From Desulfobacterales bacterium (GTDB taxonomy: Bacteria > Desulfobacterota > Desulfobacteria > Desulfobacterales > Desulfosalsimonadaceae), in assembly GCA_018399455.1 (NCBI GenBank), contig JAGYOT010000182.1:1-5030 (forward strand): a stretch of DNA of 5,030 nucleotides, in the 5' to 3' direction. Of this stretch, positions 1-5,030 are shown piece after piece. How positions within the stretch are numbered: position 1 is the first letter of the stretch; every line of letters begins with the position of its first letter. The position numbers and the translations under genes are program-made. A model generated the notes under the pieces. That model did not search any database and was not told the origin of the DNA. It saw only the letters and a program-made list of their open reading frames with translations.

Positions 1-10
1 GTTTTAGCTT

Positions 11-40
11 TTGACATCTTGATTGATAGTCTGGTATAGT
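11..40 (+). promoter_or_regulatory. Candidate sigma70 promoter for the tricorn-type peptidase gene
   Basis: A perfect -35 hexamer TTGACA (11-16) is followed after 18 bp by TATAGT (35-40), one base from the TATAAT consensus. Transcription would start near 46-48, leaving a leader of about 235 nt before the ATG at 284. No terminator or other start codon of a convincing gene lies between, so the peptidase gene is the natural target. The spacer is 1 bp longer than the optimum. This rests on sequence match only; the real start site is not known. Confidence 0.6.
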
Positions 41-140
41 CTGCACTAAGAAAAGCAAGTTCCTATCACTCTAAATGAAGAAGCAAGCAGGCAGGCAGAA
101 TGCCGCGCCCTGCAGAAAGGGCATCCCGCCCGGAAATATT

Positions 141-180
141 AACCGTATTGCATAAAACCGTATTGCATAAGAACCGTTAC
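141..180 (+). repeat. 15-bp tandem direct repeat in the leader, two perfect copies plus a partial one
   Basis: The unit AACCGTATTGCATAA occurs at 141-155 and again, without a gap, at 156-170. It is followed after one base by a degenerate third start, AACCGTTAC (172-180). A 15-bp period is about 1.4 helical turns. The repeat sits between the upstream promoter and the gene, so it could be a pair of protein-binding half sites or simply a slippage product. No known operator is recognised. Confidence 0.75.
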
Positions 181-192
181 ATGAAGTAATAT
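163..192 (+). promoter_or_regulatory. Possible second, gene-proximal promoter overlapping the 15-bp repeat
   Basis: TTGCAT (163-168, inside the second repeat copy) is followed after 18 bp by TAATAT (187-192), and the region 187-203 is very A+T-rich. It would start transcription near 199, giving a leader of about 85 nt. The -35 box has four of six consensus bases, so this is weaker than the 11-40 site. A+T-rich DNA gives such matches by chance. Confidence 0.25.
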
Positions 193-283
193 AAATAAAA
201 AATAACTGCTGCACGGATCCTGAATTAAGGCGACTGCCCCGGCAGCAGACAGTAAAAAAGCAAACTTTGGGAATCAATAATTT

Positions 284-3200
284 ATGATGTATACAAATCG
301 GGCAAAAAAGCCTGCGGGCCTGCAACGGCCCGCGGGCCTTACGCACAGGTTGATCAAACTGGCGGCAGCCGCTGTTTTTCTTGTTGTCGCAACAATTCCC
401 GCCAACTCCTTTTCCCAGGACATTACCGGGGGCACTTCCCTGCCCAGGTTCCCGTCGATAAGCCCTGACGGCTCCGAGGTCGTGTATAGCTCCGGCGGCG
501 ACCTGTGGCTGACCCCTGCCGGGGGAGGGGAGGCAAAAAGGATAACCAGTCACCGCCTGGATGATCTGCACTCAAGCTGGAGCCCGGACGGGGAGTCAAT
601 TGTTTTTACTTCCATGCGCGACGGGTACATGAATCTTTGGCGTATAAGACGGGACGGTTCCAACCCTGTTCAGCTAACCCACAGTGACAGATTTATCCGC
701 AACCCCGACTGGGCAATCGATAAACAGGGCAAAGAGGTGATAACATTTTCAGGCCTCCTGGAGGCCGATGTTCACAGGGACCAAAGGCCCTACGGGATAC
801 CGCCCGAAGGGGGCCCGCACGAGCGCCTTCACGAAGCCTTTGGGTCAGAGCCCAGGATTTCACCTGACGGCAGGCGGATCGTCTTTACCAGAGGCGGATA
901 TTATCATGACTGGAATCGCCGCGGTTACAAAGGCCCGGATGCCATGAACATATGGCTATATGAACCCGAAACCGGCTCATTCCAGGCGATTACCGATCGC
1001 AAAAAGGATGACGGCAGGGCCGAATGGATAGACAATGACAGTATCCTCTTTATGTCAGAACGGGGGGGATCCGACAGGGTGAACCTTTACAGGGCTGACC
1101 TTGACAGCGGTCAGAGCAGCATAAAAAGAATCACCAATTTCAAGGAACATGACGTAGAGGACTTCGACGTATCCAGGGACGGCAGCACCGCTGTTGTTCA
1201 GGTATGGGACCGTCTGTACACCCTTGATGTCTCAGACCCCCCGGCAACCCCTGAACCCCTGAACTTCAGGGCCGGGGAAGGCAGTGGCAGAAATCGTGTA
1301 TTGAAAAATATAGATTCCGAGATAACCGAGGCAGCACTGAGTCCTGCCGGCGAGATCATGGCATATATCGCATACGGCAGGGTATATATCCGTCACATGG
1401 ACAGGCACAGCCCGACCAGGGCGGTAACCCCTGATACGCACGCCCGTCACAAGGACCTTGCCTGGTCGCCGGACGGGGTGGAGCTTTATTTCACCAACGA
1501 CAGTGACCGCACCTCTTCGATCTACAAGGCCAGGGTCGGGCTTACCAGGGAAGAGGTCCGTCAGGGATATGAACAATCCCTGACAGAACAGAAAATCGCG
1601 GAAAAAAAGCGCGAAAAATCGGAAAAACTGGCCGCGGTGGCCGAACTTTTAAGGCGCCCGGCAGCCCGGAAAGCAGAGACGATTTTATCACAGGAACAGC
1701 CCGCCGAACCCGCAGACACGGACACAGGCCACGCCGGACAGGCACCTGAGGACCCTTTTGCCCCTCCTGAACCTGCAGATCCCGCCTCCCCGTCTGAGCC
1801 CCGCCGGGAGCCCGCTGCAGAACCCTACTCAGGCACGGATGCAGACCGCCAAACCGACACTTCCGCCGGGCAGTCTTCAAAACTGCTGCCGAAACCTGAT
1901 CACTTCCGCTGGCACGATGCAATAAAATTCAACGTGACCCCGGTTGTGGCCGAAGCCCATAACGACCGCGATGTCTCACTGTCGCCCGACGGAGACGCAA
2001 TGGCATTCAGGCGGGGCAGAGGCGATCTTGTGGTAATGGATCTTGACACCGGAAAAAAGAAAACCCTGGTTGAAGGATGGGATACCGGGATCCACTGGCG
2101 ATGGTCGCCTGACGGCACCTACATTGCCTATGCGCAGAAAGATATGAACTTTAGCAGCAATATCTTCATTGTGCCTGCAGACGGCTCGGATGAGCCGGTC
2201 AATATCACACGCCACCCCCGAAACGATCTCAACCCGCGCTGGTCTGCAGACGGCCGTATATTAACCTTTATCTCGGACCGCTCGGGACAGACTTACGACC
2301 TGTACCGCGTTTATCTGGACCCGTCACTGGAGAACCTTTCGCTGCGGGAAATCAATAATTATTATGAAGAAAAAAAATCAGAGGCCCAAAAACGTTCCCT
2401 GATTCCTGTAGCTGTTCAGGAGGACCCGGGGTCTTTTCCCGGCGATGAAAAGCATGGGGCTGCAAATATGGAGCTTGAAAACGCCTGGCACCGGGTAAAA
2501 CGTGTAACCCCGCCGGGGTCGAATTATACAGGAAACGAAATGACGCCCGGCGGCGACCGATATGTATTCAAAGCCGGGAGGCAGGGACTTGTCGCGGTTA
2601 ACTGGGACGGAAGCAAGCGCAAACGGATCGGGTCTGTGGGAGATGTCCAGCATCTTGATGTAACCGGAAACAGGCTGGTCTACATATTAGATGGACGTGT
2701 TGCAGTTGCAGACATAGACGGCGGCGGCACCAAATACCCGGCCATATCCGACAGCATCCTCCTGGATCCCGAAAAGCAGGCCCTGCAAAAATTCCGGGAA
2801 ACCGCCCGGATAATAAGAGAGGGGTTTTACCGTCCGGACATGAAAGGCCTTGACTGGCCCGCACTGGTGGAAGAATACGAAGAACTAATAAAAAAGACAA
2901 AAACCGCAAGCGAGTTCAGTGACGTAACCAACAGCCTGCTTGGCGAGCTTGCAGCCTCTCACACCGGAATCTCGAATCCGGGACCGGACTCTGATCTGCG
3001 CCGGCCCTCGGGGCGGCTGGGAATTGACTGTGAGCCGGTCACCCTTGATGATGGAACCCGGGGGTACAAAATAAAAAAGGTAATTCCCGGGGGCCCGGCG
3101 GAAAGGGAACCCATGAAACTTCAGGCCGATGATGTAATCACCGGCATAGACATGAGGGGATTTGACCGAACAGACTCCCTGCTCAAGAGGCTGCGCGGAA

Positions 3201-4225
3201 AAGCGGGCCGGGAAGTAATTGTTGAATTTTTGCGCCCTTTAGACGGAGAAAAGATACCCTACAAGGCCCTGATCAAACCGGTATCCTATGAAACGTTTGC
3301 GCGCCTGCGCTATGACGTTTTCAGGGAGGAAAGCCGCAGAAAGGTCTCGGAAATTTCCGACGGCCGTCTGGGCTACATTCACATCCAGGCCATGAATCAG
3401 GCATCTCTTGAAGAATTCCAGGCCAGGCTCTATGCATCTGCAGAAGGAAAAGACGGCCTGATAATCGACGTCAGAAACAACGCCGGCGGCACCACCACGG
3501 ACAGAATTCTGACATCGATAATGGCATCTAAACATGCCTACACCGTGCCTGCGGGAGCTGATTCCGACAGGGCCGGTCATTATCCTCAGGACAGGCTGGA
3601 TGCGCCGCGCTACACCCTGCCGGTAAACATGCTGGCAAATCAGAAAAGCTTTTCCAACTCCGAAATCCTTGCTCACGCATTCTCCACCCTGGACCGGGGG
3701 ACCTTGGTCGGCACCCGGACTTACGGAGGAGTGATCTCAGCGGGCAGGCACAGCCTCATAGACGGAGCGTCTGTGCGGGTGCCTTTCAGGGGCTGGTACC
3801 TTCCTGGCGGTGCCGACATGGAGCACAACGGGGCGGTGCCCGACCTGGAGGTAAAGCAAAGGCCCGAAGACGAGGCCGCAGGAAGGGACAGGCAGCTTGA
3901 GGCCGCGGCAAAGGATCTTTCCGGTACAATCCTTTTGGAAAGGTTAGAAACCGTATCGTCCGCCCAACCCCAGGCAATGCGCTTTATCCGGCGGTCGATT
4001 TCACGGAAGATCCGCTCCAAATCCCAGGACAGTGTAAAGGAGAGGGCTTTTTACACTCCCGGTGCAAAAGAGCCATGGAGCGGGATGCCGGCGGCGATTC
4101 AGGGCATTGATCTGGAGTTCGGCCTGGGCCAGGTCAAAGGCAATGAAAGGCTTTACAGAACCATGCTGCAAAATTTCCTTGAAACCTTGAAAACGCAGCC
4201 GACACCATCCAGGGGCAGCAGGTAG
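284..4225 (+). CDS. Exported tricorn-type S41 peptidase with a run-on C-terminal tail entering an Hpt domain
   Basis: This is a tricorn protease homologue, a large serine peptidase that in the archaeal prototype degrades peptides released by the proteasome. Here residues 1-45 look like a Sec signal peptide (basic n-region, hydrophobic core 26-40, likely cleavage around 42-45), so the protein is probably periplasmic. PD40/TolB-like propeller blades with SPDG motifs at 60-63, 100-103 and 193-196 form a first propeller up to about 420. A charged, then Pro/Glu/Ala-rich linker covers 420-536, and a second propeller with more SPDG blades runs to about 825. Then come the C1 helical domain (827-900), PDZ (910-1000) and the S41 core. 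The tetrad expected from Thermoplasma tricorn is present: S892-H893, nucleophile S1124 and E1180, with DVRNNAGG (1062-1069) as the oxyanion-hole segment. Asn1125 stands where the prototype has Asp. The peptidase should end near 1220; residues 1224-1313 are foreign, and 1274-1304 are the start of an Hpt domain. ATG 287 or TTG 350 are alternative starts; none has a strong ribosome binding site. Confidence 0.93.
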   Translation: MMYTNRAKKPAGLQRPAGLTHRLIKLAAAAVFLVVATIPANSFSQDITGGTSLPRFPSISPDGSEVVYSSGGDLWLTPAGGGEAKRITSHRLDDLHSSWSPDGESIVFTSMRDGYMNLWRIRRDGSNPVQLTHSDRFIRNPDWAIDKQGKEVITFSGLLEADVHRDQRPYGIPPEGGPHERLHEAFGSEPRISPDGRRIVFTRGGYYHDWNRRGYKGPDAMNIWLYEPETGSFQAITDRKKDDGRAEWIDNDSILFMSERGGSDRVNLYRADLDSGQSSIKRITNFKEHDVEDFDVSRDGSTAVVQVWDRLYTLDVSDPPATPEPLNFRAGEGSGRNRVLKNIDSEITEAALSPAGEIMAYIAYGRVYIRHMDRHSPTRAVTPDTHARHKDLAWSPDGVELYFTNDSDRTSSIYKARVGLTREEVRQGYEQSLTEQKIAEKKREKSEKLAAVAELLRRPAARKAETILSQEQPAEPADTDTGHAGQAPEDPFAPPEPADPASPSEPRREPAAEPYSGTDADRQTDTSAGQSSKLLPKPDHFRWHDAIKFNVTPVVAEAHNDRDVSLSPDGDAMAFRRGRGDLVVMDLDTGKKKTLVEGWDTGIHWRWSPDGTYIAYAQKDMNFSSNIFIVPADGSDEPVNITRHPRNDLNPRWSADGRILTFISDRSGQTYDLYRVYLDPSLENLSLREINNYYEEKKSEAQKRSLIPVAVQEDPGSFPGDEKHGAANMELENAWHRVKRVTPPGSNYTGNEMTPGGDRYVFKAGRQGLVAVNWDGSKRKRIGSVGDVQHLDVTGNRLVYILDGRVAVADIDGGGTKYPAISDSILLDPEKQALQKFRETARIIREGFYRPDMKGLDWPALVEEYEELIKKTKTASEFSDVTNSLLGELAASHTGISNPGPDSDLRRPSGRLGIDCEPVTLDDGTRGYKIKKVIPGGPAEREPMKLQADDVITGIDMRGFDRTDSLLKRLRGKAGREVIVEFLRPLDGEKIPYKALIKPVSYETFARLRYDVFREESRRKVSEISDGRLGYIHIQAMNQASLEEFQARLYASAEGKDGLIIDVRNNAGGTTTDRILTSIMASKHAYTVPAGADSDRAGHYPQDRLDAPRYTLPVNMLANQKSFSNSEILAHAFSTLDRGTLVGTRTYGGVISAGRHSLIDGASVRVPFRGWYLPGGADMEHNGAVPDLEVKQRPEDEAAGRDRQLEAAAKDLSGTILLERLETVSSAQPQAMRFIRRSISRKIRSKSQDSVKERAFYTPGAKEPWSGMPAAIQGIDLEFGLGQVKGNERLYRTMLQNFLETLKTQPTPSRGSR
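304..337 (-). terminator. Antisense-oriented intrinsic terminator inside the signal-peptide codons
   Basis: On the plus strand, arms 310-320 and 327-337 pair over 11 bp (10 Watson-Crick plus one G-T mismatch that would wobble in RNA) around the 6-nt loop TGCAAC. Read on the minus strand, this G+C-rich hairpin is followed directly by six T residues (plus-strand A run 304-309), the standard form of a Rho-independent terminator. It would stop antisense transcription before it enters the peptidase promoter. On the plus strand the same DNA encodes the repeated PAGL of residues 10-19. No minus-strand gene is seen upstream, so the role is inferred. Confidence 0.5.
4031..4057. repeat. Perfect 8-bp inverted repeat in the peptidase/Hpt junction segment
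   Basis: AGTGTAAA (4031-4038) and TTTACACT (4050-4057) are exact reverse complements, and two further G-T pairs can extend the stem inward. It lies between the last recognisable peptidase residues and the first Hpt-linker residues. There is no following T tract on the plus strand, so it is not a convincing terminator. It may be a remnant of the original gene end or a feature that favoured the rearrangement. Confidence 0.5.
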
Positions 4226-4536
4226 CCCGGGATGACCATAACCTTGCAAGGCAGCTTGTACATTCCGTCAAGGGTGTTTCAGGCAATCTGGGCGCCCATG
4301 GTCTTTTCAGGGCTGCCAGGCATCTTGAAACCGCTCTTATAGAAAAAGAGTCCAAAGCCATTGCATTGACCCTTGATGATTTCAAAACGCATCTTTGCCT
4401 TGTTACAGGATCCATAAGAGAGGCCGGTCTTGAAGAGGACGCTGTTGTGGCACAGGAAAACGGGGCGGCGAAGATTGACCCTGAAAGGGTGATAAAAGTA
4501 CTTCATGATTTGAGAGCGTATCTTGAAAAGTCTTGA
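4103..4536 (+). pseudogene. Frame-broken Hpt (histidine phosphotransfer) domain, C-terminal end of a hybrid histidine kinase
   Basis: Hpt domains relay phosphate between receiver domains in multistep phosphorelays. The first half (GIDLEFGLGQVKGNERLYRTM, start of residue run at 4103) reads in the peptidase frame. The second half reads one frame over and holds the phosphoacceptor motif HSVKGVSGNLGA, with the His codon at 4261-4263, then the helix ARHLETALIE, ending at TGA 4534-4536. The frame break falls on a perfect CCTTGAAA tandem duplication (4177-4192). Deleting one 8-bp copy gives one frame of 141 codons from 4103 to the stop, reading FLENAADTI across the repair, which fits the usual Hpt helix. 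The stop TAG at 4223-4225 exists only because of the shift. The preceding linker (about 4040-4100) resembles receiver-to-Hpt linkers, but no receiver or kinase precedes it. I infer a detached kinase C-terminus that is now broken. Confidence 0.8.
4177..4192 (+). repeat. Perfect 8-bp tandem duplication causing the Hpt frameshift
   Basis: CCTTGAAA at 4177-4184 is repeated exactly at 4185-4192. Eight bases are not a multiple of three, and the shift they cause is exactly the one needed to move from the frame of the first half of the Hpt domain to that of the second half. This is typical of slipped-strand replication. Confidence 0.85.
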
Positions 4537-4544
4537 AATCCCAT

Positions 4545-4549
4545 GGAGG
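4545..4549 (+). promoter_or_regulatory. Shine-Dalgarno GGAGG favouring the GTG start at 4555
   Basis: GGAGG is followed after 5 nt by GTG (4555-4557), in frame with the receiver-domain sequence. The upstream ATG at 4543 has no purine-rich site ahead of it and itself overlaps this motif. The GTG is therefore the better-supported start, although the ATG cannot be excluded. Confidence 0.55.
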
Positions 4550-4554
4550 CAGAA

Positions 4555-5030
4555 GTGGAGAATAGTTCTCAAGAAAAAATCCTGATCGTTGATGACAACC
4601 CTGAGAACATCGATCTTCTCATGGAGCATCTGGAATCCAGATACAGCGTATTCTTTGCCACCAGCGGTGAAAAAGTTAAAATCCAGCAGGTCTTTTTCAA
4701 TATCCTCAAGAATGGTGCCGAAGCCATGATGGAATCGGGTATGAACGATCCCTGCTTCATCCTGTCTGTTTCCTTAAAGGATGCCCATGGTGTGGTGGCC
4801 ATTGAAGACAACGGTCCCGGAATGGATGATGGCGTCAGAAAGCGGATATTCGAGCCCTTTTTCACAACCAAGAAGATAGGGGTTGGCACGGTGGGAAGTT
4901 TGTCCCCATTGGGAACACAGGCCGGATTTTCAGCGGGATCTTCCTCTTTTGGGAATGTCCTGTTTTTTATGGTCTTTGCCAGTCCTGTTTCTGGGGGAAG
5001 CCACTGTTTTAGAGTGGAAGAATCCTGTTG
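4555..5030 (+). pseudogene. Chimeric receiver::HATPase_c remnant (response regulator fused to histidine kinase), open at the window end
   Basis: From the GTG (or ATG 4543) the frame begins as a response-regulator receiver: KILIVDDNPENIDLL with the acidic pair at 4591-4596, then RYSVFFATSGEK. At about 4670-4680 it changes in frame to the ATP-binding domain of a histidine kinase: N box QQVFFNILKNGAEAM (Asn codons 4699 and 4711), G1 box IEDNGPGM (D 4807, G 4813, G 4819) and F box IFEPFFTTKK (4846-4875). After GVGT the G2 box expected as GTGLGLS reads GTVGSLS, and homology ends near 4890. The phosphoacceptor Asp, the rest of the receiver and the HisKA dimerisation/phosphorylation domain are all absent, so neither half can work in the normal way. 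The frame has no stop before 5030. It starts only a few bases after the Hpt stop, the tight spacing of a hybrid kinase followed by its regulator. Most likely this is the product of a deletion; an expressed small ATPase-like protein is possible but less likely. Confidence 0.75.
4891..5030. other. Unassigned sequence beyond the kinase breakpoint, with an imperfect palindrome
   Basis: After the F box and GVGT, the plus-strand kinase frame gives a Ser/Phe/Gly-rich run unlike any kinase C-terminus. The minus strand is also open from 5030 down into the kinase region, with a segment reading LKQWLPPETGLAKTIKN. I do not recognise a family in any frame. TGTCCCCATTGGGAACA (4901-4917) has 8-bp arms with seven matching pairs. 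It could be an insertion-sequence end, an operator or chance; the window ends before this can be decided. Confidence 0.35.

Larger units (their letters stand above)
41..283 (+). other. Non-coding leader with weak dyads and no clear Shine-Dalgarno site
   Basis: I see no supportable gene here. Small inverted repeats are present: GCCCT/AGGGC (107-111 with 118-122), and CTGCTGC (206-212) with GCAGCAG (242-248). The latter overlaps a short CTGCC/GGCAG hairpin (234-245). Ahead of the ATG at 284 the only purine-rich match is GGGA at 269-272, 11 nt from the start, which is weak and far. The leader may be structured or may simply be spacer; no riboswitch family is recognised. Confidence 0.4.

Noticed and set aside
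1..39. C-terminal end of an upstream gene (open frame ending at TAG 37-39)
   Set aside because: Only 12 codons are visible, with no recognisable motif, and the stretch coincides with a strong promoter match.
71..571. Long minus-strand open frame across the leader and the start of the peptidase gene
   Set aside because: The translation is Cys-, Pro- and Arg-rich without domain character, it overlaps the promoter, and it is antisense to clear signal-peptide and propeller codons.
3239..3676. Minus-strand open frame of 145 codons inside the S41 domain
   Set aside because: It is antisense to the PDZ/S41 catalytic region, where the plus-strand motifs are unmistakable. No ribosome binding site or motif supports it.
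4039..4060. Rho-independent terminator of the peptidase gene
   Set aside because: The AGTGTAAA/TTTACACT stem is A+T-rich with an 11-nt loop and its T run is within the loop and right arm, not after the stem; the sequence after it is CCCGG.
4183..4225. Programmed -1 ribosomal frameshift joining the peptidase to the second Hpt half
   Set aside because: The required shift direction fits, but the overlap has no canonical X XXY YYZ slippery heptamer (only TTG AAA ACG), and the exact 8-bp duplication explains the shift without it. Stop context and downstream structure were not computed.
4569..5030. Minus-strand open frame opposite the receiver/ATPase remnant
   Set aside because: Most of it is the shadow of the conserved N, G1 and F boxes. 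The part beyond 4890 stays open but shows no family I can name, so it is described only as unassigned sequence.

Overview
The window carries one large complete gene followed by a patch of two-component signalling fragments. The organism looks like a Gram-negative bacterium. The large gene encodes an exported protein with a signal peptide, and the signalling fragments (an Hpt domain and an N box reading QQVFFNILKNGAEAM) have the style I associate with Desulfobacterota and related former Deltaproteobacteria. That assignment is inferred from protein style only.

Layout. Positions 1-283 are a non-coding leader with a good sigma70-type promoter (TTGACA, 18 bp, TATAGT), a perfect 15-bp tandem repeat and weak dyads. 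Positions 284-4225 encode a 1313-residue tricorn-type peptidase: signal peptide, two beta-propeller regions built from SPDG-type PD40 blades, a Pro/Glu-rich linker, the C1 helical domain, PDZ, and the S41 core with all four expected catalytic residues (S892, H893, S1124, E1180). The peptidase proper seems to end near residue 1220. The last ~90 codons run into a linker and the first half of an Hpt (histidine phosphotransfer) domain. The second half of that Hpt lies in another frame up to the TGA at 4534-4536.

The break in the Hpt coincides with a perfect 8-bp tandem duplication (CCTTGAAA at 4177-4184 and 4185-4192). Removing one copy restores a continuous Hpt reading frame, so this looks like a recent slippage mutation. 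Almost immediately downstream, a second frame (start at 4543 or 4555, open to the window end) fuses the first part of a response-regulator receiver domain to the ATP-binding domain of a histidine kinase. Everything in between is missing: the phosphoacceptor Asp, the rest of the receiver, and the HisKA domain. The kinase homology stops at the G2 box near 4890, and the last ~140 bases are unassigned.

Interpretation. The 3' half of the tail looks like debris of a hybrid-kinase/response-regulator gene pair, deleted and joined to the end of an exported peptidase gene. A secreted protease carrying a cytoplasmic phosphotransfer domain makes little topological sense. I therefore favour rearrangement (or an assembly chimera) over a new functional fusion, but the fusion is the most unusual thing here. 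I see no tRNA, rRNA, CRISPR array or identifiable insertion sequence.
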